From Flavobacteriales bacterium (GTDB taxonomy: Bacteria; Bacteroidota; Bacteroidia; Flavobacteriales_E; Vicingaceae), in the NCBI GenBank assembly GCA_020435335.1, contig JAGQZT010000040.1:1-42806 (forward strand): a DNA stretch of 42,806 nt, given 5' to 3'. Both the position numbers and the translations under genes were made by a program. Positions 1-7,461 of this stretch are shown here, piece after piece. The number at the start of each line of letters is the position of its first letter. The first letter of the stretch is position 1. Below the pieces are notes generated by a model that ran no database searches, was not told the DNA's origin, and saw nothing but the letters and a program-made list of their open reading frames with translations.

Positions 1-1004
1 ATAAACACATAGGGGTAGTAGCTCAGCAAACGCCAAAGTACGGCAAGTAATCCGGCCAATCCGAACGGTGTGAATTCGGCCAAAAATCCTTCAAAGGCAA
101 ACTCGGCAATTCCGGTTCCTCCGGGAGTCGGACTGATTAACATGATGATCCACATCACCAGTTGCCTGCCGTAGATCAAAAGATGATCGCCCACTGGTGT
201 AAATGCCAGGATCAGGAAGTTAACCACCCAAAAACGGGCTGTCCAGGAAAACATGGTCGTAGCAAAAGCCTTAAACCAGAACCAAAACGATTTACCCTTC
301 AACTCTTTGGAAGTTTGAATCAAATCATCTCCAACCTGTTCCATTTTGTGTCGCCACCTCCTCAACCCTTTCATCTTAAAAAGCGCAAGCAATAATTTTT
401 TCACTCCTTTTGGAGTAATGAAAATACCCGTAATGATGATGATCGTTAACAACAAGGTAAAGCAATAACCCAGGATAAAGATACCCTTAACGGTGAATGT
501 GATCCCGAAAATTTCCTTCTCCAGGTCGAGTGGAAACAGAGACTCCGTACCGATGAACAGGATAACCACCGGAACCGTTACAATGTAAAACAGCTCATCG
601 AAAAGTGCCGTAATCATCACCATAGCGGTACTCTTTCCAACACTCAACCCTTCCTTATTTAAAATATACAAGGCTACTCCGGTACCACCAACGATAGAAG
701 GCGTAATCGCCGAAGCGAATTCCCAAAGCATAATAACATCAAAACTGTTTCGCCAGCTGATCTGCTTATCGGTAATAATCCTGATCCGGTACATGTAGGC
801 CAGATCGCGGATCACCATCATGAGCAGGGCCACGAACAACCAGCCCAGCGACTGCCAACCCCAACTTACTTTGGCAAACTCATTCCAATCGGTATTCTTC
901 CACAGCATATAAAAAGCAACACCCAATCCAATCAGAATGGGAATCGCAATTCTTTTTGCGGTAAATAACTCTTTTACTTTATTACTTTTCGCGTTATTTG
1001 TCAA
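1..1004 (-). CDS. Flippase-like/lysylphosphatidylglycerol synthase transmembrane family protein (partial, C-terminus outside window)
   Basis: An open minus-strand frame runs from about 1004 through the left edge, so the C-terminus is missing. The visible 334 codons give a basic N-terminus, then a series of hydrophobic segments, and near the edge the conserved SPTPGGTGIAEF motif (about 90-150), which is typical of the UPF0104/AglD2-type membrane family that includes the MprF transmembrane domain. The family sits in the cytoplasmic membrane and is linked to movement of lipid or lipid-linked substrates; the substrate here cannot be told. The start is uncertain: I use the TTG at 1004, which leaves 17 nt to the divergent gene at 1022; the next in-frame ATG (908) would remove the first membrane segment. 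Confidence 0.75.
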   Translation of the reverse strand, partial: MTNNAKSNKVKELFTAKRIAIPILIGLGVAFYMLWKNTDWNEFAKVSWGWQSLGWLFVALLMMVIRDLAYMYRIRIITDKQISWRNSFDVIMLWEFASAITPSIVGGTGVALYILNKEGLSVGKSTAMVMITALFDELFYIVTVPVVILFIGTESLFPLDLEKEIFGITFTVKGIFILGYCFTLLLTIIIITGIFITPKGVKKLLLALFKMKGLRRWRHKMEQVGDDLIQTSKELKGKSFWFWFKAFATTMFSWTARFWVVNFLILAFTPVGDHLLIYGRQLVMWIIMLISPTPGGTGIAEFAFEGFLAEFTPFGLAGLLAVLWRLLSYYPYVF

Positions 1005-1021
1005 TACAAAACCAAATAAGG

Positions 1022-1372
1022 ATGAAAAAACTGTATTATCTATCGACTTGCTCCACCTGCACCCGAATTATTAAAGAGTTGCAGATCGATGAGAAGACAT
1101 TCGAATTCCAAGATATCAAAACTAATAAAATAACCCGGTCGCAAATCGAGGAAATGGCAAAACTGAGTGGTTCCTACGAAAGCCTCTTCAGCCGGAAGGC
1201 CATGAAATATAAGTCCATGGGGCTTGCCGACAAGCCGCTATCCGAAGAAGATTACAAAAACTTAATACTGGAGGAATATACCTTCCTCAAACGGCCGGTC
1301 TTCATCATCGATCAACAAATCTTTGTCGGAAATTCTAAAAACGTTATTGCAGCTGTAGCGGAAGCCTTATGA
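1022..1372 (+). CDS. ArsC/Spx-family thioredoxin-fold protein (arsenate reductase-like)
   Basis: A 116-residue protein. I start at ATG 1022 (MKKLYYLSTC) because the family begins directly with the first beta strand; an upstream ATG at 998 would only add eight unlike residues. The redox motif is CSTC at residues 10-13, followed by Arg15, and a KRPVF strand near residue 90 matches the conserved 'RP' loop of ArsC/YffB proteins. It lacks the flanking features needed to separate a true glutaredoxin-linked arsenate reductase from a general ArsC-family reductase. Its last codon overlaps the ATG of the following transporter (ATGA), so the two are translationally coupled. No arsR or arsenite pump is nearby, which argues against a dedicated arsenic operon. 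Confidence 0.8.
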   Translation: MKKLYYLSTCSTCTRIIKELQIDEKTFEFQDIKTNKITRSQIEEMAKLSGSYESLFSRKAMKYKSMGLADKPLSEEDYKNLILEEYTFLKRPVFIIDQQIFVGNSKNVIAAVAEAL

Positions 1373-2259
1373 ATTCAGGCCTCAGAGCCCATATAGCCTT
1401 GCTGGGTGCCAACGTCATTTACGGCATCAACTATACCGTTGCCAAAGATGTGATGCCGACTCATATCCAACCCTTCGGATTCATCTTCTGCCGGGTTGCG
1501 GGAGCTTTCGTGTTATTTTGGCTGATCCATAGCTTTCGATATGAAAGAGTGGACAAGAAAGACCTGCTTCTGCTAGCCGTGTGCGGTTTGTTCGGGGTCT
1601 GTGCGAACCAGCTCATGTTCTTTTACGGATTAAACATCACCACGCCGATCAACGCCGGAATCATCATGACCTCCAACCCCATTCTGGTTCTGATCGCATC
1701 GGCCATCATCCTGAAAAATAAGATTACCAAATCCAAAGTTTCAGGCATCCTTCTCGGTATTACAGGCGCCCTCCTGCTCCTGCTGGTTAAAAAAGATTTT
1801 TCCTTTGGTTCGTCAACCATGACCGGCGACCTGTTCATTTTCCTGAATGCCCTTTCCTATGGTATTTACCTCGTAATTGCCGTTCCGTTGATGCGTAAAT
1901 ACAAGCCTTTAACCGTTATCAAATGGGTGTTCACGTTCGGTATTTTATTCGTGTTCCCATTCGGCTGGCAGGAATTCCGGGAGATTGAATGGTCCGGATT
2001 TACCTCAACCATCTGGTGGGAATTTGCTTTTGTGATCATAGGCACGACATTTCTGGCCTATTTACTCAACATTTATGGCCTGAAAAAACTGAACCCTTCC
2101 GTCGTTTCCACCTACATTTACCTCCAGCCTCTCCTGGCCGCGGGCTTTGCTATCTGGGCTGGAAAAGACACCTTAGACTGGATCAAGGTGGTAGCCGCCC
2201 TTTTAATTTTTAGCGGCGTTTATTTGGTTAGTAAAACAAAACCATTGAAAAACAACTAG
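1369..2259 (+). CDS. EamA/DMT-superfamily transporter
   Basis: A 296-residue, very hydrophobic protein with about ten membrane segments arranged as two EamA repeats. It starts 'LRAHIALLGANVIYGINYTVAK', the usual first helix of the drug/metabolite transporter superfamily, and the second repeat begins near residue 150 (GDLFIFLNALSYGIYLVI). The C-terminal 'SGVYLVSKTKP' is also typical. The substrate cannot be predicted; relatives export amino acids or other metabolites. ATG 1369 overlaps the stop of the ArsC-like gene by ATGA. A promoter for the next operon lies over its stop codon. Confidence 0.85.
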   Translation: MNSGLRAHIALLGANVIYGINYTVAKDVMPTHIQPFGFIFCRVAGAFVLFWLIHSFRYERVDKKDLLLLAVCGLFGVCANQLMFFYGLNITTPINAGIIMTSNPILVLIASAIILKNKITKSKVSGILLGITGALLLLLVKKDFSFGSSTMTGDLFIFLNALSYGIYLVIAVPLMRKYKPLTVIKWVFTFGILFVFPFGWQEFREIEWSGFTSTIWWEFAFVIIGTTFLAYLLNIYGLKKLNPSVVSTYIYLQPLLAAGFAIWAGKDTLDWIKVVAALLIFSGVYLVSKTKPLKNN

Positions 2260-2273
2260 TATTATTACCTTTG
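2245..2273 (+). promoter_or_regulatory. Promoter of yicC-gmk-nadD
   Basis: TTG at 2245-2247, an 18-nt spacer, and TACCTTTG at 2266-2273 fit the Bacteroidota -33/-7 consensus (TTTG / TAnnTTTG). The predicted start of transcription is near 2280, 13 nt before the yicC ATG. It overlaps the end of the transporter gene. Confidence 0.7.
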
Positions 2274-2292
2274 TGGCTTACTTTTTTGACTT

Positions 2293-3165
2293 ATGATAAA
2301 ATCAATGACCGGTTTCGGAAAAGCTACCGGAGAAATAAATCAGAAAAAAATCACTGTAGAGATCAAGTCTCTCAACAGCAAGCAAGCTGATATTACGGTG
2401 AGAATGCCTTCTTTTTACAAAGAGAAAGAACTGGAGGTCCGTTCCTACATCAACCAACAACTCAACCGCGGAAAGATTGAGTTTAACCTGTATGCCGAGT
2501 TGCTGGGAGATCAATCCAGCTACCAAATCAACCCGGAAGTCTATAAAAAGTATTACCGTGATCTGGAATCCATCGCCAACGATCTCGGATCTGATAAAAG
2601 CCAGCTCATGGCCACCGTAGCCAAGTTGCCCGACGTATTAAAAACCGAACGGGAAGAACTGGATGAAAATGAATGGAACCACATTAACAGCATTGTAAAA
2701 GAGGCCGTTGCCGCCCTGGATGAATTCCGTACGGATGAAGGTAAATCCCTGGGGGAAGAACTATCCTTACGCATTAATAACATCCTGAACCTGCTTAACG
2801 GGGTGGAAGATTTTGAAGGAGACCGGCTCGCAACCATTAAAGAGCGGATAAACGGCCACCTGAAAGAGACTGTCGGTGAAGAAAACATTAACCGGGATCG
2901 TTTTGAACAGGAACTGATCTACTACATTGAAAAATACGACATTACCGAAGAGAAGACGCGATTAACCACGCACTGCCATTATTTTATGGAGACCATGTCC
3001 TCTCAGGAATCCGAAGGAAAAAAACTGGGATTCATCGCACAGGAAATCGGCCGGGAGATCAACACACTCGGGGCCAAAGCCAACAATGCCGACTTGCAAA
3101 AGATCGTTGTTCAAATGAAAGATGAACTTGAAAAAATAAAAGAGCAAACGCTTAATATCTTATAA
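2293..3165 (+). CDS. yicC: YicC family endoribonuclease
   Basis: A 290-residue protein with the canonical opening MIKSMTGFGKA and the canonical ending (QMKDELEKIKEQTLNIL). The N-terminal YicC domain covers about residues 1-155 and the C-terminal DUF1732 domain about 200-290, including the HCHYF and GREINTLGAKAN stretches that contain conserved polar residues. E. coli YicC is known as an endoribonuclease involved in small-RNA turnover; the same role here is assumed from the family. It lies nine bases upstream of gmk, an arrangement seen in many bacteria, and has its own promoter. Confidence 0.93.
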   Translation: MIKSMTGFGKATGEINQKKITVEIKSLNSKQADITVRMPSFYKEKELEVRSYINQQLNRGKIEFNLYAELLGDQSSYQINPEVYKKYYRDLESIANDLGSDKSQLMATVAKLPDVLKTEREELDENEWNHINSIVKEAVAALDEFRTDEGKSLGEELSLRINNILNLLNGVEDFEGDRLATIKERINGHLKETVGEENINRDRFEQELIYYIEKYDITEEKTRLTTHCHYFMETMSSQESEGKKLGFIAQEIGREINTLGAKANNADLQKIVVQMKDELEKIKEQTLNIL

Positions 3166-3174
3166 CATAAAGCT

Positions 3175-3744
3175 ATGGAAGGGAAGTGTATCATTTTATG
3201 TGCACCATCGGGAGCAGGAAAAACATCCATCACTAAATTTCTGTTGCAGCAGGACTTAAATCTGGAGTTCTCCATTTCTGCCTGTAACCGGGAAAGAAGA
3301 CAAAATGAGACAGATGGTGTAGATTACTATTTTCTGACGACAGAAGATTTTAAAAAGAAGATCGACAACAACGAGTTTGTTGAATGGGAAGAAGTATATG
3401 ACGGAAGTTATTACGGAACTTTAAAAAGTGAAATCGCACGCATCTGGCGAAAAGGCCATTTTGTGATCTTTGATGTTGATGTGGAAGGCGGATTGAGCCT
3501 GACCCGCTATTTCGGCGAAAAAGCACTGGCCATTTTCATCAAACCGCCTAGTGTGGAAGACCTGGAAAAAAGGCTGCGAGGCCGGGGAACCGAGGATGAG
3601 GAAAAAATCCGTAAACGCCTGGATAAGGCCTCAAAAGAATTGGAATACGCCAAATGGTTCGACACCATTATCGTGAATGAAAACCTTGAAAAAGCCCAGC
3701 AGGAAGCACTCAATTATGTGAAATCCTTTTTGAAGCAGAAATGA
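3175..3744 (+). CDS. gmk: Guanylate kinase
   Basis: A 189-residue cytoplasmic enzyme that converts GMP and ATP to GDP and ADP. The P-loop APSGAGKTS is at residues 10-18; the GMP-binding region contains SxxRxxRxxE-like residues (SACNRERRQNETDGVDYYF) and the lid has RLRGRGTEDEEKIRKRL. The length is normal for the family. The stop overlaps the nadD start by ATGA. It is the middle gene of the yicC-gmk-nadD operon. Confidence 0.97.
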   Translation: MEGKCIILCAPSGAGKTSITKFLLQQDLNLEFSISACNRERRQNETDGVDYYFLTTEDFKKKIDNNEFVEWEEVYDGSYYGTLKSEIARIWRKGHFVIFDVDVEGGLSLTRYFGEKALAIFIKPPSVEDLEKRLRGRGTEDEEKIRKRLDKASKELEYAKWFDTIIVNENLEKAQQEALNYVKSFLKQK

Positions 3745-4349
3745 AAATAGGCCTGTATTTCGGCACATACAATCCTATCCATGTAGGGCATCTGATCATC
3801 GCCAATTACATGGCCGATCATACCGATCTGGATGAGGTCTGGCTCGTTGTAAGCCCGCAGAACCCACTCAAAGAAAAAGCCTCTTTACTTTCGGACCACC
3901 ACCGGTTAGCCCTGGTTCGCATTGCCATTGAGGATAACCCCAAACTGAAAGTGTCCAACATCGAATTCGACCTGCCCAAGCCTTCATACACATCGACCAC
4001 CCTAAGTTACCTGCAGGAACAATATCCCAACCACCGTTTTGCCCTGATTATGGGTGAAGACAACCTGAGGACATTCCACAAATGGAAGAACCATGAAGAG
4101 ATCATCGGTAACCATACGATTTATGTTTACCCGAGAGCTCTGACCGAACAGGAACGGAAAGAACAGATTCAGGATCAGACCGAAAATGACTTCAATAATC
4201 ATCCTAACGTCAGGTATTGCGATGCTCCTGTTATGAAAGTATCATCGAGCTTTATCCGCCATGCCATCAAGGATAAAAAAGACGTGCGGTATCTGCTCAC
4301 CGAACCGGTATTTCAGTATGTAACCGAAATGCATTTCTACGAAAAGTAA
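3741..4349 (+). CDS. nadD: Nicotinate-nucleotide adenylyltransferase
   Basis: A 202-residue nucleotidyltransferase that joins nicotinate mononucleotide and ATP to form deamido-NAD, the late step of NAD synthesis. It has the family signature GTYNPIHVGH at residues 8-17 (the (T/H)xGH nucleotide-binding motif) and SSSFIRHAIK near the C-terminus, equivalent to the ISSTxIR motif. ATG 3741 overlaps the gmk stop. The 3' end overlaps the convergent membrane gene by 13 bases, with no terminator visible between them. Confidence 0.95.
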   Translation: MKIGLYFGTYNPIHVGHLIIANYMADHTDLDEVWLVVSPQNPLKEKASLLSDHHRLALVRIAIEDNPKLKVSNIEFDLPKPSYTSTTLSYLQEQYPNHRFALIMGEDNLRTFHKWKNHEEIIGNHTIYVYPRALTEQERKEQIQDQTENDFNNHPNVRYCDAPVMKVSSSFIRHAIKDKKDVRYLLTEPVFQYVTEMHFYEK

Positions 4350-5260
4350 ACCCAGATCAGATTAGCCAGGAACAGGAGAAACAAACTCTCTGCGAGCCAG
4401 GTCCTGCTGAGCCGTTCAAAAAATGCCGCCATAACAACAGATACGGGCAACACCAATGAAGCCAGTGTTAAGGCCAGGTTATTTCCGTTTAGCATAAACG
4501 TGGCTGCCATAAGCACCCCCATCACCAAAACCATCCACAACAACCTTCTAACCCTCACAATGCTTCTCGACATCATTTGCAGGAGCACATAAAATGCAAC
4601 AAGCAACAGCCCTCCCAGAACAATCAGCAAAGTCTTCAGGCTCATGGCAAATGCGGCAGGCTCCAAAGCAGCGGAAGCGTCCACAGTCCAGTTAAGGGTA
4701 TGCAAATCGTTGAAGATAAAGTAATAAGCTGCCAGGTAAACCAAAGGAAGGGCAAAACCGATCAATGAAATGATAAAATCCCTCCAGACCGAAGAAGAAA
4801 TGTAGATCACCACAAACCACACAAACGGCAGGAACACCACATACGGATGGTAAAAGAGTACCGCAATACCTATTAATAGCGAAGCATTGAATATCAAATG
4901 GAGTTTGTCTTTCAGGTTATACAAGTGAAGCAGGTACCAAAAAGCAGCTATAATAAAGGTATTGGCAATCAGAATCAGGTGAAAGGATAAAGAAAAAAAT
5001 GCAGTCGAGGCCATCGCAACGTAACACAGGCTGGTCAGGTAAGTCGTTCGCTCAATCAATTTATGGTTGTTCACGATGCGGTTCATCCATACGGCCTGCA
5101 ACGTAATCAGGGTAACGGTTACCAGCATGTCGAGCCATTTGTTATCCAACAAAAAATCACCCTCCTTCCGGTAGAAAGCCACCAGCCACAACGCTATGGC
5201 TACAATGCCTGTAAATGCATTAACGATTCGCTGATTGGATTTAAAGATGCTAATTAACAT
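4337..5260 (-). CDS. Polytopic membrane protein, probably DUF6427 family
   Basis: A 307-residue protein with eight or more hydrophobic segments and no catalytic motif that I recognise. I choose ATG 5260 (MLISIFKSNQRIV) over the upstream ATG 5287, because 5287 lies upstream of the predicted -7 box and because the 'FKSN' opening matches my memory of the Flavobacteriia family DUF6427. In that group the gene is often beside a short DUF6341 membrane gene, as here (divergent gene at 5360). Function is unknown. The 3' end overlaps nadD tail to tail. Confidence 0.75.
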   Translation of the reverse strand: MLISIFKSNQRIVNAFTGIVAIALWLVAFYRKEGDFLLDNKWLDMLVTVTLITLQAVWMNRIVNNHKLIERTTYLTSLCYVAMASTAFFSLSFHLILIANTFIIAAFWYLLHLYNLKDKLHLIFNASLLIGIAVLFYHPYVVFLPFVWFVVIYISSSVWRDFIISLIGFALPLVYLAAYYFIFNDLHTLNWTVDASAALEPAAFAMSLKTLLIVLGGLLLVAFYVLLQMMSRSIVRVRRLLWMVLVMGVLMAATFMLNGNNLALTLASLVLPVSVVMAAFFERLSRTWLAESLFLLFLANLIWVYFS

Positions 5261-5272
5261 AGAGAATGAATA

Positions 5273-5280
5273 CAAATATA
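5273..5280 (-). promoter_or_regulatory. -7 box for the 5260 membrane gene
   Basis: On the minus strand TATATTTG fits TAnnTTTG exactly and lies 12 nt upstream of the chosen ATG at 5260. No clear -33 TTTG is present at the right distance. Confidence 0.5.
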
Positions 5281-5311
5281 GGTGCAATCCATCTTTTTTG
5301 TGAAAAACTGT

Positions 5312-5341
5312 TTTGATTATTCAAGATTAATTTTACATTTG
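5312..5341 (+). promoter_or_regulatory. Promoter of the small membrane gene at 5360
   Basis: TTTG at 5312-5315, an 18-nt spacer and TACATTTG at 5334-5341 match the Bacteroidota consensus fully. Transcription should begin near 5348, 12 nt before ATG 5360, which supports that start over an upstream in-frame one at 5282. Confidence 0.75.
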
Positions 5342-5359
5342 CTCTATAAACCTAGAATT

Positions 5360-5542
5360 ATGACAGAATTTATTTATTCCCTGGGAGATTTGTTTTACTG
5401 GTTGTTCGAAAACACCTTGGAGCCACTGGGCATGTTCCCGAACTGGTCGTTCTTAATGCTTGGCTTCGGCGGGTTGTTCTTTTGGCTGAAAATGCAAAAA
5501 GATTTCAATGAAAAAGCCAAATCCGAAGGAACGCTTAAATAA
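5360..5542 (+). CDS. Small membrane protein, probably DUF6341-like
   Basis: A 60-residue protein (MTEFIYSLGDLFYWLFEN...) with one clear membrane segment (about residues 28-46, FPNWSFLMLGFGGLFFWLK) and a charged C-terminal tail. The consensus promoter directly upstream and the strong terminator directly downstream show that it is a free-standing gene. Size, divergent position beside the DUF6427-like gene and the N-terminal 'LF..P(L)' pattern suggest the Flavobacteriia family DUF6341; this is from memory and not certain. Function unknown. Confidence 0.65.
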   Translation: MTEFIYSLGDLFYWLFENTLEPLGMFPNWSFLMLGFGGLFFWLKMQKDFNEKAKSEGTLK

Positions 5543-5562
5543 TTTCTGAAAACGATACATTG

Positions 5563-5597
5563 AAAAGGCCTCGAAGCGTTTCGAGGCCTTTTTTTTC
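5563..5597 (+). terminator. Rho-independent terminator
   Basis: A 13-bp perfect stem (AAAAGGCCTCGAA / TTCGAGGCCTTTT) with a four-base loop, followed by a run of eight or more T. It ends the 5360 gene and insulates the ribosomal operon. Confidence 0.9.
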
Positions 5598-5637
5598 CAA
5601 AAAAACAGCCTAAGAACAACATATTGTTAATAAAATA

Positions 5638-5667
5638 TTGTTCAATCAAAAAAAAGTGCTAAATTCG
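5638..5667 (+). promoter_or_regulatory. Promoter of the rplM-rpsI operon
   Basis: TTG at 5638-5640, a 19-nt spacer and TAAATTCG at 5660-5667 (one mismatch to TAnnTTTG). Transcription is predicted near 5673, giving a leader of about 50 nt before the GTG start of rplM. Confidence 0.6.
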
Positions 5668-5721
5668 CAGCCCCAATTTAGGGTAGATAGTGTAATAACA
5701 GATTGATAAAAAACGATTTAA

Positions 5722-6177
5722 GTGGATACATTAAGTTACAAAACAGTTTCAGCAAACGATGCCACCGTAAATAAAGAGTGGATCCTGATTGACGCTGACA
5801 ATGAACCGTTAGGACGATTGGCTTCAAAAGTGGCTAATCTAATCAGAGGAAAACACAAAACCAATTTTACTCCGCACGTGGATTGTGGTGACAATGTGGT
5901 TGTTATCAACGCTGATAAGATCCGATTAACCGGAAACAAGTGGGAAGATAAAGAATACATTACTTTCTCCGGATACCCAGGTGGACAAAAAAGAGCAACA
6001 GCTGCTGAGTTGATGGCTAAAAAACCTACTGCTATGGTAGAAAAAGCTGTTAAAGGAATGTTGCCAAAAAATAAATTAGGTAGAGCCATGTTCAAAAACC
6101 TTTATGTATATGCAGGTACAGAACACAAACAACAAGCTCAACAGCCTAAAGAAGTTAAATTAAGCGATCTTAAATAA
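5722..6177 (+). CDS. rplM: 50S ribosomal protein L13 (uL13)
   Basis: A 151-residue protein with the L13 core: WILIDADNEPLGRLASKVANLIRGK near the N-terminus, FTPHVDCGDNVVVINADKIRLTGNKWEDKEY in the middle and a GMLPKNKLGRAM motif near residue 115. The start codon is GTG at 5722; it is preferred because the N-terminal residues (MDTLSYKTVSAN) match Bacteroidota L13 and there is no alternative ATG before the conserved core. It is followed after five bases by rpsI, the normal pair. Confidence 0.97.
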   Translation: MDTLSYKTVSANDATVNKEWILIDADNEPLGRLASKVANLIRGKHKTNFTPHVDCGDNVVVINADKIRLTGNKWEDKEYITFSGYPGGQKRATAAELMAKKPTAMVEKAVKGMLPKNKLGRAMFKNLYVYAGTEHKQQAQQPKEVKLSDLK

Positions 6178-6182
6178 TACCC

Positions 6183-6569
6183 ATGGAAGTAGTAAGCGCA
6201 ACAGGAAGAAGAAAAACTGCAGTAGCACGAGTATACCTTTCTAAAGGTTCCGGAAACGTTACTGTAAATAAAAGAGACTATAAAGAGTTTTTTCCTACAA
6301 CTGTATTACAAGGAAAAATTCAACAGGCTTTCGAAGTTACTGAAACAGCCAAACAATACGATGTTAAAGTAAATGTTGACGGTGGCGGGATCACCGGACA
6401 AGCTGAGGCAGTTAGACACGCTATCGCAAGAGCTCTGGTTAAAATAGACGAAGAGAACAAGCCTGCATTGAAAGCTCAAGGTCTGATGACCAGAGATCCG
6501 AGAATGGTTGAACGTAAGAAATCAGGTCAACCGAAAGCTCGTAAGAAATTTCAATTTAGTAAACGTTAA
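6183..6569 (+). CDS. rpsI: 30S ribosomal protein S9 (uS9)
   Basis: A 128-residue protein with the S9 signature GGGITGQAEAVRHAIARAL and the universal basic C-terminus ending KKFQFSKR, which reaches the ribosomal P site. The N-terminal ATGRRKTAVARVYL is also canonical. It is cotranscribed with rplM. Confidence 0.97.
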   Translation: MEVVSATGRRKTAVARVYLSKGSGNVTVNKRDYKEFFPTTVLQGKIQQAFEVTETAKQYDVKVNVDGGGITGQAEAVRHAIARALVKIDEENKPALKAQGLMTRDPRMVERKKSGQPKARKKFQFSKR

Positions 6570-6603
6570 TATTAATTATTGTTTAGTATCTAAATTTTTA
6601 AGA

Positions 6604-6631
6604 CTTAACCTGTTCAGGTTAGCTACTTAAG
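6604..6631 (+). promoter_or_regulatory. Hairpin in the rpsB leader
   Basis: The 95-nt gap before rpsB holds a perfect dyad TAACCTG-TT-CAGGTTA (6606-6621), flanked by CTTAA and TTAAG that extend the pairing. There is no T tract, so it is not a terminator. Ribosomal protein S2 genes are often controlled by their own leader RNA; this hairpin could be such an element, but that is inference. Confidence 0.4.
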
Positions 6632-6664
6632 GATTGAAGTATTAAAGAATGTAAACAATTCAAC

Positions 6665-7435
6665 ATGTCAAAAGTAGATTTTCAGGAATTACTTGAAGCT
6701 GGTGTGCACTTTGGCCACCTCAAAAGAAAATGGAATCCTAAAATGGCTCCTTACATCTTTATGGAGCGTAACGGAATCCACATCATCGATTTACACAAAA
6801 CTGCCGCGAAATTAGAAGAAGCTTCTTCTGCTTTGGGGCAAATTGCCAAATCCGGCAAAAAAATCATGTTCGTAGCGACCAAAAAACAAGCTAAGAACGT
6901 TGTCGAAGAAGCAGTGAAAGGAATTAACATGCCTTACGTAACCGAAAGATGGCCGGGTGGTATGTTAACCAACTTCGTTACCATCAGAAAAGCAGTTCGT
7001 AAAATGGCTGCCATCGATAAAATGGGTGAAGACGGAACCATGGATACCCTTTCTAAAAGAGAGCGCCTTCAGATTTCCCGTCAACGTCAGAAACTGGAAA
7101 AGAACTTAGGTTCTATCGCCGACCTGACCAGATTACCTGCAGCTATCTTCGTGGTAGATATCATGAAAGAACACATCGCTGTTGCCGAAGCCAAAAAATT
7201 AGGCATCCCAACTTTCGCGATCGTTGATACCAACTCCGACCCGTCTGCCGTGGATTTCCCAATCCCTGCAAACGACGACGCCGAAAAGTCAATCGAAAAA
7301 ATTCTTTCTATCATCACTAAATCCATCTCAGAAGGTTTAGCTGAAAGAAAAAAAGATAAAGACAAGGCCAAAAGCGACAGAGACACTAAAAAAACGGAAG
7401 CTAAAGAAGAAGCTAACGCTGAAGAAACAAAATAA
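6665..7435 (+). CDS. rpsB: 30S ribosomal protein S2 (uS2)
   Basis: A 256-residue protein with the S2 signatures (LLEAGVHFGHLKRKWNPKM at the N-terminus, WPGGMLTNF, and VDTNSDPSAVDFPIPANDDA). After residue 225 it has a lysine/glutamate-rich, low-complexity tail of about 30 residues, common in Bacteroidota S2. It is followed 26 bases later by tsf, the almost universal pair. Confidence 0.97.
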   Translation: MSKVDFQELLEAGVHFGHLKRKWNPKMAPYIFMERNGIHIIDLHKTAAKLEEASSALGQIAKSGKKIMFVATKKQAKNVVEEAVKGINMPYVTERWPGGMLTNFVTIRKAVRKMAAIDKMGEDGTMDTLSKRERLQISRQRQKLEKNLGSIADLTRLPAAIFVVDIMKEHIAVAEAKKLGIPTFAIVDTNSDPSAVDFPIPANDDAEKSIEKILSIITKSISEGLAERKKDKDKAKSDRDTKKTEAKEEANAEETK

Positions 7436-7461
7436 TTTTCACACTTAAAAAAGGAAGAAAA

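Noticed and set aside
8..26. tRNA-like GTAGTAGCTCAG string at the left edge
   Set aside because: It lies in the coding frame of the flippase-like gene (minus strand) and no cloverleaf can be drawn around it.
1022..2259. An arsenic-resistance operon (ArsC-like gene plus transporter)
   Set aside because: No arsR, no arsB/acr3; the transporter is a DMT-type exporter and the ArsC-like protein could be a general family member.
5670..5685. CCC-AATTTA-GGG in the rplM leader as a regulatory hairpin
   Set aside because: Only a three-base-pair stem; too weak to support without covariation.
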